From: Streptococcus pseudopneumoniae
Lineage (GTDB): Bacteria; Bacillota; Bacilli; Lactobacillales; Streptococcaceae
Direction of reading: 5' to 3'
Length of the DNA stretch: 63,915 nucleotides
Assembly: GCF_001074975.1 (NCBI RefSeq)
Contig: NZ_JUUO01000121.1
Coordinates: 1-63,915, forward strand
Positions 20,394 to 28,489 of this stretch are shown here, one piece after another; positions within the stretch are counted from its first letter, which is position 1, and the number at the start of each line of letters is the position of its first letter. Position numbers and translations under genes: made by a program. The notes beneath the pieces were generated by a model, which had not been told where the DNA came from, did not search any database, and saw only the letters and a program-made list of their open reading frames with translations.

Positions 20394-20759
20394 TTATTCT
20401 CCTACAACTTTGATATTTTGAATGTAGACATTTACAGTCTGAGCAGTCATTCCAAGCTGGTTTTCCAAGCTAAAACGAACACGCTCTTGAATGTTTTTTG
20501 ACACTTCGCTAATCTTTGTTCCGTAGCTCAACACGGTATATACATCAACTGCAATACTGCCATCTTCGGCCGCTTTTACGACGACACCTTTGGAATAATT
20601 TTCCTTACCTAGAAGAGCTTGGAAATTATCTTTGAGGGCATTTTTACTAGCCATACCGACCACACCAAAAATCTCAGTTGTTGCTCCACCTACGACGGTT
20701 GCAATCACTTCATCCGTTAGTTCGATTTGACCATCTTTTGTATTAATTTTTACAGTCAT
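20394..20759 (-). CDS. Asp23/Gls24 family envelope stress response protein (YloU-like)
   Basis: The 121-residue protein has the Asp23 domain covering nearly its whole length (TDEVIATVVGGATTEIFGVV near residue 15, YGTKISEVSKNIQERV near 80). The family is linked to the membrane and envelope stress, but this short YloU-type member has no defined activity. It is co-transcribed with fakA and starts after AAAAAGG. No membrane segment is present. Confidence 0.9.
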   Translation of the reverse strand: MTVKINTKDGQIELTDEVIATVVGGATTEIFGVVGMASKNALKDNFQALLGKENYSKGVVVKAAEDGSIAVDVYTVLSYGTKISEVSKNIQERVRFSLENQLGMTAQTVNVYIQNIKVVGE

Positions 20760-20787
20760 CCTTTTTACCTCAACTAGTTGATACTCT

Positions 20788-20816
20788 ATTTTATCATATT
20801 TCAGCCCAAGTGTAAA
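20788..20816 (-). promoter_or_regulatory. Promoter of the Asp23-fakA operon
   Basis: On the minus strand TTTACA (20811-20816) and TAAAAT (20788-20793, with TG extension) are 17 bp apart. Confidence 0.6.
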
Positions 20817-20880
20817 AGCAGAATACTGTATCAGCGGATATTTACTCTATTTTTCAAATGATGTCATACCCACAATAAAA

Positions 20881-20900
20881 GAAAAAAGACCCTAAGGTCT
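20881..20900 (-). terminator. Intrinsic terminator after rpmB
   Basis: AGACC and GGTCT form a short stem on the minus strand, followed by TTTTTTC. Confidence 0.8.
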
Positions 20901-20916
20901 CCTTTACTTTTATATA

Positions 20917-21105
20917 TTAAACGCGTTCAACTTTACCTGATTTCAAAGCACGAGCTGAAGCCCAAACTTTTTTAGGTTTACCATCGATAAGAACAGTAAC
21001 TTTTTGAAGGTTTGGTTTTACGGCACGTTTTGTTTGGTTCATCGCGTGTGAACGGTTGTTCCCTGATACAGTCTTACGACCTGTAAAGTAACATACTTTA
21101 GCCAT
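20917..21105 (-). CDS. rpmB: 50S ribosomal protein L28
   Basis: A 62-residue basic protein of the large ribosomal subunit. The family start ([20 protein letters not shown]) and the end ([14 protein letters not shown], here [11 protein letters not shown]) are typical. The AGGAGG-type ribosome site is strong. It is monocistronic between its own promoter and terminator. Confidence 0.97.
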   Translation of the reverse strand: MAKVCYFTGRKTVSGNNRSHAMNQTKRAVKPNLQKVTVLIDGKPKKVWASARALKSGKVERV

Positions 21106-21163
21106 TGTGTTTTCCTCCTATTAGATCTAATATAGCGGATGTGCTAGCACCACATACCGTACT

Positions 21164-21192
21164 ATGTTATCACACTTTCTTCATTTTTGCAA
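21164..21192 (-). promoter_or_regulatory. rpmB promoter
   Basis: TTGCAA (21187-21192) and TAACAT (21164-21169, extended by TGA) are 17 bp apart on the minus strand. The leader contains the palindrome GTGCTAGCAC. Confidence 0.6.
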
Positions 21193-21210
21193 GGGAATTG
21201 GAAGATTTTT

Positions 21211-21885
21211 TTATTTAACGTAGACAATTCCCAACTTCCCAAAGGCCACATCTCCACGAATAATCAGAGTTTTGCTGGTTGGAGCTAGAGGTGCATCTGC
21301 CTTGGCTGCTCCACAGAAAGTTTCCACCTTCAGATCCACTCTCCAGTGTTGAGGCACGTAGATAACTGCATTCCCAAAACCGACTTCGATATTCAGAGTG
21401 GCAAAATCACCTAACATCTCTGCATTGTCATAATAAATCTTGGCATTCCCAAAACCAACTTCTACTTGATCCTCTACCAATTCTTGGTCTTGCTTGTAAA
21501 ATGTACCTGTCCCAAAAGCGACTTCCTTATCTAAAAGAATGGTCTTTTCACCATCGAACCACCATTTTTTCCCATTCCATGTTCTGTTAGAGTGAGTCAA
21601 AGAACTAACTCCAAGTACAATTAGAATACTAGCCCAGAACAGTGACTGATTTGGAATCGGTAAAATGTCATAAAAATGATTGGCAATCATGAGGGCTACT
21701 AGGGCTGTAAAAGAGGCTGAAGTAAAATGATGACGAAGCAAAGCTCCAACTGATTGATAGGCAAAAAAGCCAATACCAATCAAGGGCCAAATTTTCCCTT
21801 CAAGTGAAGGGATTCCAAAATTCCCCTGCAACAATACTAAAGCTGCCAATACTAGCAACACAATACCAAATACTTTCTTTTTCAT
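21211..21885 (-). CDS. LiaF-like transmembrane protein paired with a LytTR regulator
   Basis: The 224-residue protein has hydrophobic segments in the first ~95 residues (VFGIVLLVLAALVLLQG, IWPLIGIGFFAYQ and more), which fit a LiaF-type membrane domain. A C-terminal soluble half contains repeated FGxA/FGNA turns (VEVGFGNAKIYY, IEVGFGNAVIYV, GDVAFGKLGIVYV), characteristic of LiaF/DUF2154 beta-folds. In LiaF proteins this half senses or inhibits envelope-stress signalling. It starts 4 bp after the LytTR gene ends, so the pair is probably a regulator plus membrane inhibitor. That role is inferred from analogous LytTR systems. Confidence 0.85.
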   Translation of the reverse strand: MKKKVFGIVLLVLAALVLLQGNFGIPSLEGKIWPLIGIGFFAYQSVGALLRHHFTSASFTALVALMIANHFYDILPIPNQSLFWASILIVLGVSSLTHSNRTWNGKKWWFDGEKTILLDKEVAFGTGTFYKQDQELVEDQVEVGFGNAKIYYDNAEMLGDFATLNIEVGFGNAVIYVPQHWRVDLKVETFCGAAKADAPLAPTSKTLIIRGDVAFGKLGIVYVK

Positions 21886-21889
21886 GTTC

Positions 21890-22336
21890 TTACCTCATGT
21901 TTCTTAGATTTTCTTTTAGGAGGGATTGGTAGTGCCGTGACACATGAACCTCCTTGTGGGTCTGATAAAAGGAAATAGTGCCTGTCCCTGAGAAGGACTT
22001 ATCCACCGAGTAGACCTGCCGAAGATTGGCAATGGTCGACTTGGATACCCGACTGAAATAGCGGGGCAGGATGGACTCTAACTCATAAAGCTTGAGTCGA
22101 ACTTCGTAGGCTTCTTTCTGGGTATGGGCGTAAATCTTGTTCCCTTCCGTCTCAAAAAAGAGAATTTCTGACAAGTCTAAGTAGTATTCGCCCGTCCCCT
22201 TATAAAAAATTAGCCTAGGAGACTTGGTTTCTTGCAAAAGTCGTTGCAAATCAGCTATTTCATCTGTCAGGGCTGCAGCCTTGATGACAATCTCTGTCTC
22301 AGTTAATTCACTATCAATCTCGATTCGTAACTTCAT
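21890..22336 (-). CDS. LytTR-family DNA-binding regulator without receiver domain
   Basis: The 148-residue transcription factor has a short N-terminal region and then a LytTR DNA-binding domain (about residues 45-148). Its motifs include SEILFFETEGNKIYAHT and LPRYFSRVSKSTIANLRQV. It lacks a phospho-receiver domain, as in the LytTR Regulatory Systems of streptococci (for example HdrRM and BrsRM of S. mutans), where a membrane partner holds the regulator inactive. The ATG at 22336 follows AAAGGAGATAGG. The earlier in-frame ATG (22354) lies before that ribosome site and against the -10 box, so it is not used. Confidence 0.88.
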   Translation of the reverse strand: MKLRIEIDSELTETEIVIKAAALTDEIADLQRLLQETKSPRLIFYKGTGEYYLDLSEILFFETEGNKIYAHTQKEAYEVRLKLYELESILPRYFSRVSKSTIANLRQVYSVDKSFSGTGTISFYQTHKEVHVSRHYQSLLKENLRNMR

Positions 22337-22356
22337 CCTATCTCCTTTCTGCATCT

Positions 22357-22385
22357 ACTATACCAAAGCCCAGAAGACTTTACAA
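22357..22385 (-). promoter_or_regulatory. Promoter of the LytTR/LiaF-like operon
   Basis: TTGTAA (22380-22385) and TATAGT (22357-22362, TGG extension) are 17 bp apart on the minus strand, just downstream of the PAP2 terminator. Confidence 0.6.
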
Positions 22386-22389
22386 GGGC

Positions 22390-22446
22390 AAAAAAGCAAG
22401 TGGTCATTTTTGCCCCGTAAGTGGTTACGAGGCCAAGCCCACTTGC
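22390..22446 (-). terminator. Long-loop terminator after the PAP2 gene
   Basis: Arms GCAAGTGG and CCACTTGC enclose about 36 nt that themselves contain a GTAA/TTAC mini-hairpin. TTTTTT follows on the minus strand. Confidence 0.65.
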
Positions 22447-22454
22447 TTTGCTTT

Positions 22455-22958
22455 TTACAAAATAAAGAAAAGAATTCCCCAGAGGAGGCCACAGGCGTAG
22501 CCAACTAGAACATCCTTGGAATAATGAACACCCCCTAAAACTCGCACAAGACCGAGAAGAGCTGAAAAAACCAACAAAACCAACCCCAAAGGCAAATTTG
22601 CATGTAAACAAGCCATGGAGATAATGGTTGCTGAAAAGACATGACGACTGGGCATTGAATGACCAGAACTGTCCTTGTCTAGTAGCGGGACAATTTCCCA
22701 AGTCTCATAAGGCCGAGGTTGATTGATCCACTTACGAACGAGCGTCAATAGGACAAACCCCAAAGCTGGCACCAAAATATAAGCATAAAGATTTTGCCCC
22801 AAGCCCTTGCTTATAAAGCTTGTTCCCAACAAGGTCATGTAAACTAGGGTCATCAGGACTGTCATCAGGCGATTAAAAATTCGCATCAATTGCAAAAGTT
22901 GTGGATGTCGAAGGAGACTTGATTTCCTCTTATCGTACCACTCTTGATAATCTTTCAT
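22455..22958 (-). CDS. PAP2-family membrane phosphatase
   Basis: This 167-residue membrane protein has all three PAP2 (type 2 phosphatidic acid phosphatase) motifs: KWINQPRP near residue 91, PSRH near 118 and GVHYSKDV near 143. Catalytic His residues are present in the second and third. Membrane helices surround the motifs. Members dephosphorylate lipid phosphates such as undecaprenyl diphosphate or phosphatidylglycerophosphate. The substrate here is unknown. The start is 2 bp after the DUF2200 gene, so the two are co-transcribed. Confidence 0.9.
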   Translation of the reverse strand: MKDYQEWYDKRKSSLLRHPQLLQLMRIFNRLMTVLMTLVYMTLLGTSFISKGLGQNLYAYILVPALGFVLLTLVRKWINQPRPYETWEIVPLLDKDSSGHSMPSRHVFSATIISMACLHANLPLGLVLLVFSALLGLVRVLGGVHYSKDVLVGYACGLLWGILFFIL

Positions 22959-22960
22959 TT

Positions 22961-23317
22961 CTATTTCTCATACTTTTCTATGACCTGCTGGGCTGTTTTC
23001 CCCTTGGCAAGCCAGTCCACTAATTTGTCCAGACGACGGATTTCCTGCATCAGAGGATCATCAATTTCCTCAATACGAACACCACAAATCTTTCCTGTTA
23101 TCGTAATCCGTTCAGGAGCATAAGACGGTGCCTGTCGAAAAAAATTTCCATAAGTAAGGTCTTTATTCAGACAAGTGAGGATATCACTCACTTCATAACC
23201 TGTCAGCCAACTGGTCACTTGGTGAACGGATTCTGCCCTTCCCCCCTTTCGCTCAACCTTTGCGATCAAAGCTTGATAGACCGCAGAAAATTTCATATTG
23301 TATAATTTTTGACTCAT
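22961..23317 (-). CDS. DUF2200 family protein
   Basis: A 118-residue soluble protein of unknown function. The N-terminal KLYNMKFSAVYQALIAKVER and the later VTSWLTGYEVSDI are typical of DUF2200, and the family usually covers the whole length as here. No catalytic motif or membrane segment is seen. It begins its own unit upstream of the PAP2 gene. Its function cannot be inferred from the neighbour. Confidence 0.82.
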   Translation of the reverse strand: MSQKLYNMKFSAVYQALIAKVERKGGRAESVHQVTSWLTGYEVSDILTCLNKDLTYGNFFRQAPSYAPERITITGKICGVRIEEIDDPLMQEIRRLDKLVDWLAKGKTAQQVIEKYEK

Positions 23318-23380
23318 ACTTCCCTCTCTCTATTATACCAGTATAGAGAAGAAAAAGAAGGCCGTCAAGCCTTCTTAGAT

Positions 23381-25141
23381 TTATTCTTCTTCTTCGTCTT
23401 CTGTAAACTGACTGTTGTAGAGGTCAGCGTAGAAGCCTGCTTGCGCCATTAGCTCATCATGATTGCCTTGCTCGATGATATTCCCATCTTTCATGACGAG
23501 AATCAAATCAGCATTTCGGATAGTAGACAAGCGGTGGGCGATGACAAAGGAAGTTCTGCCCTCCATCAAACGGTCCATGGCTTTCTGAATCAATTCCTCA
23601 GTACGAGTATCAACCGAAGATGTCGCCTCATCCAAAATCAAGAGTGGCGCATCTTTCAGCAAAGCACGAGCGATAGTCAATAGTTGTTTTTGTCCGACAG
23701 ACAAGGTCACTGTATCGTCCAAGACAGTATCGTAAGCATCTGGTAGGGTCATAATAAAGTGGTGAATCCCTACAGCCTTGCTGGCTTCAATCACGCGCTC
23801 ATCACTAATACCCTTTTGGTTATAGATGAGATTATCTCGGATAGTTCCTTCAAAGAGCCAGGTGTCTTGCAAGACCATTGAAAAGGCATCATGTACTTCC
23901 GAACGCTTCATCTCCTTGGCATCGACACCGTCGATACGGATGCTTCCCTTATCAATCTCATAAAACTTCATCAAAAGATTGACAATGGTTGTCTTACCAG
24001 CTCCGGTTGGCCCGACGATGGCAACCTTTTGACCCGCATGAGCAGTCGCCGAAAAGTCATGAATGATGGTTCTCTCAGGAGTATAGCCAAATGAAACTCG
24101 GTCAAAGACAACTTGCCCTTTCATATCGCTCAATTGTCTTTCTTTATGAGATTCATCTTCCATTTCCTCTTCAGCTAGGAATTCGAAGACACGTCCCATG
24201 GCTGCGCTAGCCTGCTGAAGACTGGTAATCCCTTGAGCGATTTGGGAAAGGGGCTGAGAAAAGATACGAACATAGGCCATAAAGGCAACTATAATCCCGA
24301 TACTAATCTGCCCATTCAGAGCTAAGGCTGCACCAACGATAATCACCAAGGCATAGCTAAAGTTCCCAATAAACATCATAATCGGCATCATAATCCCTGA
24401 AATAAACTGAGATTTCCAGATACTGTCATACAGACGATGGTTTAATTTCGCAAACTCTTCTTTCGTGCTCTCGATAGCATTGTAACTGGTCACTACATTA
24501 TGGCCAGAGTACATTTCTTCCACATAGCCATTGACAGCTGCCAAATCCTGTTGCTGACTCTTAAAGAAGCCCTGCGATTTGCCCATAAAGACAGACACGA
24601 AAGCAAAACCGATAAGGGTTGAAACAACCGTCACCAAGGCTAAAATCCAGTTCATCCCAAACATGGTTACTAAGACTGCTAAAACTAATAAACTAGATGA
24701 AAGAACTGTTCCTAGACTTTGATTAAGGGACTGGGCTGCAGTGTCAACGTCATTGGTTACACGAGACAAGGTATCCCCTTGAGAGTGTCCATCAAAATAT
24801 CTCAATGGTAGGCGATTGATTTTCTCTGCAATGGCTGTTCTCAAACGCTCTGAAAATCGTTGAATAGCTGTTGTAAACAGAAAGGCCTGTAAATAATTTG
24901 ATAGAAGTCCGATCACATAAATCACGGCCAAAAAACCACCAATAGCTGCAACCGCCGCGACATCCACACTTGTTTCCAGACCACTGGCAATGATATTGGT
25001 CATTTCCTTGATGCGGGTTGGACCATATACAGTAATGATATTGGATAGGATTGTTGCTAGAAAGGCGATTAGAAGGGCAAACTGGAGGCCTGCAAGATAG
25101 GGTTTACTCTGTTTCCAAAGAGACATTTTCTTATTTTCCAT
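23381..25141 (-). CDS. ABC exporter half-transporter, canonical Walker B subunit
   Basis: This is the second half of a heterodimeric multidrug/peptide exporter. Residues about 15-310 are a six-helix membrane domain, and about 340-586 the ATPase. Walker A is GPTGAGKTT, and Walker B with catalytic Glu is LLILDEATSSVD. The signature motif is altered to LSVGQKQ. The longest frame starts at 25195, but the ATG at 25141 is preceded by GGAGG and gives 586 residues. It overlaps the partner's stop by 11 bp, so translation is coupled. With the MarR gene it resembles the rcrRPQ operon of S. mutans, which links stress tolerance and competence. That equivalence is inferred from layout. Confidence 0.9.
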   Translation of the reverse strand: MENKKMSLWKQSKPYLAGLQFALLIAFLATILSNIITVYGPTRIKEMTNIIASGLETSVDVAAVAAIGGFLAVIYVIGLLSNYLQAFLFTTAIQRFSERLRTAIAEKINRLPLRYFDGHSQGDTLSRVTNDVDTAAQSLNQSLGTVLSSSLLVLAVLVTMFGMNWILALVTVVSTLIGFAFVSVFMGKSQGFFKSQQQDLAAVNGYVEEMYSGHNVVTSYNAIESTKEEFAKLNHRLYDSIWKSQFISGIMMPIMMFIGNFSYALVIIVGAALALNGQISIGIIVAFMAYVRIFSQPLSQIAQGITSLQQASAAMGRVFEFLAEEEMEDESHKERQLSDMKGQVVFDRVSFGYTPERTIIHDFSATAHAGQKVAIVGPTGAGKTTIVNLLMKFYEIDKGSIRIDGVDAKEMKRSEVHDAFSMVLQDTWLFEGTIRDNLIYNQKGISDERVIEASKAVGIHHFIMTLPDAYDTVLDDTVTLSVGQKQLLTIARALLKDAPLLILDEATSSVDTRTEELIQKAMDRLMEGRTSFVIAHRLSTIRNADLILVMKDGNIIEQGNHDELMAQAGFYADLYNSQFTEDEEEE

Positions 25142-26900
25142 GTTCCAATTCCTCCTTCGATAGTTGTGAATAAGCAATTTCTTGGTAAACTTCATTACTT
25201 GCTAGAAGTTCCCTGTGGGTACCTTGTCCCACGACTTTTCCTTGATCCAAGACCAAAATCAAATCTGCATCCATAATCGTTGAAATACGCTGTGCAACGA
25301 TAAGCTTGGTCATAGACTTGGTTTTCTCTGCTAGCTCTTGGCGTAGGACACGGTCTGTCTTGTAGTCCAAGGCTGAGAAGGAGTCATCAAAGATGAGGAT
25401 TTCTGGCTTCCGAGCTAAGACACGCGCAATTGCCAGACGCTGTCTTTGACCACCTGAGAAATTGGTTCCTCCTTGGGCTACTTCTGACTCTAAACCCGCT
25501 TCCTTGTCTTCGATAAAGTTCTTAGACTGGGCCAATTCCAAGGCTTGCCACATAGCTTGTTCATTCAGTGGTGTTTCTTGACTCTGTCCAAAGTCTAGAT
25601 TACCCTTGACATCACCTGAAAAGAGAACCGCTTTCTGAGGAATATAACCAACCTTGTTGCGCAAATCATTCAAGTCATAGTCTTGAACATTGACACCGTC
25701 TACAAGAATCTCTCCTGCTGACACATCGTAGAATCGTGGAATAAGATTGACCAGAGTTGATTTACCAGAACCTGTTGACCCAATAAAGGCCACTGTTTGA
25801 CCCACTTCTGCTTTAAAGCTAACATGCTCGATAACCGCCTCCGAATTTGCCGCATAGCGGAAGGTCACATCCTTAAATTCGACCTGACCTTTGAGGTTTT
25901 CATCAGCCAGCTGCACTTGAGCAAGATTTTGGATAGAAGAATGCAAATCTAAAACTTGATTAATCCGCTTGGCAGATACCATAGTTCGGGGAAGAACGAT
26001 GAAGAGTGCTCCCATGAGAAGGAAGCCCATGACAACCTGCATGGCATAAGACATGAAAACAATCATGTCACTAAAGAGAGGCAGACGTGCTATCGGAGCA
26101 GCATCGTTAATCACATAGGCCCCAATCCAGTAAATCGCCACACTCAAACCACTTGAAATCCCCATCATGATAGGGTTCAAAATAGCCATAAGACGGTTGA
26201 CAAACAAATTCAAGCGTGTCAATTCATCATTTGCTGCTGCAAATTTTGCATTTTGGTATTCTTCAGCATTGTAGGCGCGAACGACACGAATACCTGTTAA
26301 ACTCTCACGAGTGATACTGTTTAGTTTATCAGTCAGCCCCTGAATCAAGGACTGTTTTGGAAAGGCTAGCGTCATCAAAACTGTCGTCATCAAAACGTTG
26401 ACAATCACCGCCACAAGTACGGCCCAGAGCCAGTATTCTGAATGTCCTAAAATCTTCCCGATAGCCCAGATAGCCATAATCGGACCACGCGTTACCACTT
26501 GCAAGCCCATGGTAATCAACATTTGAACTTGAGTAATGTCATTGGTGGTACGCGTCAAGAGACTAGGAATAGAAAATTTCTTAATCTCTATCTGCGAGTA
26601 ATCCAAAACTCGGTTAAAAATATCACTTCTCAGCCTACTAGTATAAGAAGCCGCCACTCGGGATGCAAAAAAACCAACTGCAACTGCGGATAAGAAGGCT
26701 AGAAAGGACATTCCCACCATCATGCTTGCCGGCTGCCATAACTCATCCAAGTTGGTTCCCTGAGTTCCTAGTAAATCAGTGATTTTAGAGATATAGGTCG
26801 GCACTTCCAACTCTAGATAAACCGAAAAGCAGGTAAAGAGAATGGCTAGTAAAATCATCCCCCATTCTTTTCCACTAATTCGTTTGGCTAATTTCTTCAT
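25131..26900 (-). CDS. ABC exporter half-transporter, degenerate Walker B subunit
   Basis: This is the first half of the heterodimeric exporter. The membrane domain is about residues 15-310 and the ATPase about 340-589. Walker A is GSTGSGKST and the signature is intact (FSGGQRQ). The catalytic glutamate after Walker B is replaced by Asp (LIFDDSFSALD). Together with the altered signature of the partner this gives one consensus and one degenerate ATP site, as in LmrCD and BmrCD. Its start lies inside the MarR gene end (26 bp overlap). Substrate unknown. Confidence 0.9.
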   Translation of the reverse strand: MKKLAKRISGKEWGMILLAILFTCFSVYLELEVPTYISKITDLLGTQGTNLDELWQPASMMVGMSFLAFLSAVAVGFFASRVAASYTSRLRSDIFNRVLDYSQIEIKKFSIPSLLTRTTNDITQVQMLITMGLQVVTRGPIMAIWAIGKILGHSEYWLWAVLVAVIVNVLMTTVLMTLAFPKQSLIQGLTDKLNSITRESLTGIRVVRAYNAEEYQNAKFAAANDELTRLNLFVNRLMAILNPIMMGISSGLSVAIYWIGAYVINDAAPIARLPLFSDMIVFMSYAMQVVMGFLLMGALFIVLPRTMVSAKRINQVLDLHSSIQNLAQVQLADENLKGQVEFKDVTFRYAANSEAVIEHVSFKAEVGQTVAFIGSTGSGKSTLVNLIPRFYDVSAGEILVDGVNVQDYDLNDLRNKVGYIPQKAVLFSGDVKGNLDFGQSQETPLNEQAMWQALELAQSKNFIEDKEAGLESEVAQGGTNFSGGQRQRLAIARVLARKPEILIFDDSFSALDYKTDRVLRQELAEKTKSMTKLIVAQRISTIMDADLILVLDQGKVVGQGTHRELLASNEVYQEIAYSQLSKEELEHGK

Positions 26901-27345
26901 TATCTCCTCCTATTCTCTTGATATTTTCCTGTAGTTGAGCAAGGACTTTCTCAAAAATCAGTAATTCATCTTCATCAATGTCTTCCATCAACTGCTTGTC
27001 TATGCGTTCAAAAAAGGCCTTAACCTGCTGCATCTGAGAACGTGCTTTGTCCGTCAAACGAACAAATTTTGCCCGCTTATCAACAGGACTCGCCTCCAAT
27101 TCCACCAAACCATTTTGCACCATACGCTTGACCAAATTACTCGCAACAGATTTGGTAATATTGAGTTCCTGCTCGATATCTTTAATCAAGACCAAGTCTT
27201 GGTTTTTCTCACGATTATCCAAAAAACGTACAACCTGACCTTGAGGCCCACCCATAAATTCAATACCACAACGTTTGGCTTCCTTTTGCACCATCAGGTG
27301 AATCTGATGACCAAAACGCTTAAAAACTAACATCGGTTTATCCAT
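26875..27345 (-). CDS. MarR-family transcriptional regulator
   Basis: The 156-residue winged-helix regulator has the recognition region LNITKSVASNLVKRMVQNGL near residues 66-85 and the wing VDKRAKFVRLTDK near 97. MarR repressors bind short palindromes and release on ligand or oxidation. It has one internal Cys near residue 22, so redox sensing cannot be judged. It is the first gene of the exporter operon and probably controls it through the three dyads in its promoter. The layout matches RcrR-RcrP-RcrQ. Confidence 0.92.
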   Translation of the reverse strand: MDKPMLVFKRFGHQIHLMVQKEAKRCGIEFMGGPQGQVVRFLDNREKNQDLVLIKDIEQELNITKSVASNLVKRMVQNGLVELEASPVDKRAKFVRLTDKARSQMQQVKAFFERIDKQLMEDIDEDELLIFEKVLAQLQENIKRIGGDNEEISQTN

Positions 27346-27370
27346 ACTAACTCCTTTCTAACTATCACAT

Positions 27371-27459
27371 TTAGTTCTCCTAGGAACTAAATAAGTTTTC
27401 ATGAGAACTATTTTATCATTTTCAGAAAAGATGTCAAGACAAAAGTTTCCATGAGAACT
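27371..27459 (-). promoter_or_regulatory. MarR-exporter promoter with three operator-like dyads
   Basis: On the minus strand TTGACA (27432-27437) and TAAAAT (27410-27415, TG extension) are 16 bp apart. Three related dyads surround it: AGTTCTCATGGAAACT (27444-27459) upstream, AGTTCTCATGAAAACT (27394-27409) touching the -10, and TTAGTTCCTAGGAGAACTAA (27371-27390) in the leader. The first two are exactly 50 bp apart. They are the likely binding sites of the MarR protein, giving autoregulation. Confidence 0.75.
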
Positions 27460-27472
27460 ATTTTCTTGATTC

Positions 27473-27504
27473 AAAAAATCCTAAGTGATTTTTTCACTTA
27501 GGAT
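27473..27504 (-). terminator. Intrinsic terminator after yebC
   Basis: A perfect 11-bp stem (ATCCTAAGTGA / TCACTTAGGAT) is followed by TTTTTT on the minus strand. Confidence 0.93.
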
Positions 27505-27522
27505 CATATTCTCTAGGTTAAA

Positions 27523-28239
27523 TTAGAACCCGTCTACGTTTGTGTAGATTTTTTGTACGTCTTCGTCGTCTTCAAGGACGCTGTAAAGTTTTTCAAAAGT
27601 TTCAAGATCATCGCCTGACAATTCCACTTCAGACTGAGGAATCATTTCCAATTCTGTCACTTGGAATTCTTCAATTCCAGACTCACGCAAAGCAACGATA
27701 GCCTTGTGAAGGTCAGTTGGAGCTGTGTAAACAGTGATTGTTCCTTCTTCTGCTTCTACATCATCCACATCAACATCTGCTTCCAGCAAGAGTTCAAAGA
27801 TAGCATCCGCATCTTCGCCAGCAAATACGATCACACCTTTGTTGTCGAAGAGGTATGAAACCGAACCTGAAGCACCCATGTTTCCGCCATTTTTACCAAA
27901 AGCTGCACGGACATTGGCTGCTGTACGGTTAACGTTAGAAGTCAAAGTATCAACGATCAGCATAGAACCATTTGGTCCAAAGCCTTCGTAGCGGCCTTCT
28001 GTAAAGGTTTCGTCTGTGTTTCCTTTTGCCTTGTCCAACGCTTTATCGATAACGTGTTTTGGCACTTGAGCTTGTTTAGCACGGTCGATAACGAATTTCA
28101 AAGCTGAGTTTGATTCTGGATCTGGATCACCTTTTTTAGCTGCTACATAGATTTCTACGCCAAATTTTGCATATACTTTAGAGTTAGCTCCATCTTTAGC
28201 CGTTTTCTTGGCTACGATATTGGCCCATTTACGTCCCAT
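27523..28239 (-). CDS. YebC/PmpR-family protein
   Basis: The 238-residue protein has the TACO1/YebC fold. The N-terminus ([20 protein letters not shown]) is the typical YebC2-like start of Firmicutes, followed by [20 protein letters not shown]. Members have been described as transcription regulators and, more recently, as translation factors that help ribosomes at proline-rich stretches. It is monocistronic. In pneumococcus this gene sits near the pneumolysin gene, but here the next gene upstream is dinF. Confidence 0.92.
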   Translation of the reverse strand: MGRKWANIVAKKTAKDGANSKVYAKFGVEIYVAAKKGDPDPESNSALKFVIDRAKQAQVPKHVIDKALDKAKGNTDETFTEGRYEGFGPNGSMLIVDTLTSNVNRTAANVRAAFGKNGGNMGASGSVSYLFDNKGVIVFAGEDADAIFELLLEADVDVDDVEAEEGTITVYTAPTDLHKAIVALRESGIEEFQVTELEMIPQSEVELSGDDLETFEKLYSVLEDDEDVQKIYTNVDGF

Positions 28240-28324
28240 TAGGAATCTCCTTTTTTCACATTTTAATCTTTCTTATTATAACACAAGTTTTTTCTATTTT
28301 CACTAGAGGAAATGGATTTTATTT

Positions 28325-28479
28325 TATACTCAATGAAAATCAAAGAGTAAACTAGGAAGCTAACCGCAGGCTGCTCAAAACACTGTTTTGAGGTTGTGGA
28401 TGGAACTGACAGAGACAGTATCATATACCTACGGCAAGGCTAAGCTGACACGGTTTGAAGAGATTTTCGAAGAGTATTA
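28325..28479 (-). repeat. Full BOX element downstream of dinF
   Basis: It has a boxC end at left (TATACTCAATGAAAATCAAA), boxB with GTTTTGAGGTTGTGGATGG, and boxA at right with CTACGGCAAGGCTAAGCTGA. It ends about 10 bp from the dinF stop codon and fills the yebC-dinF gap. Confidence 0.9.
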
Positions 28480-28489
28480 GCAAATACCG

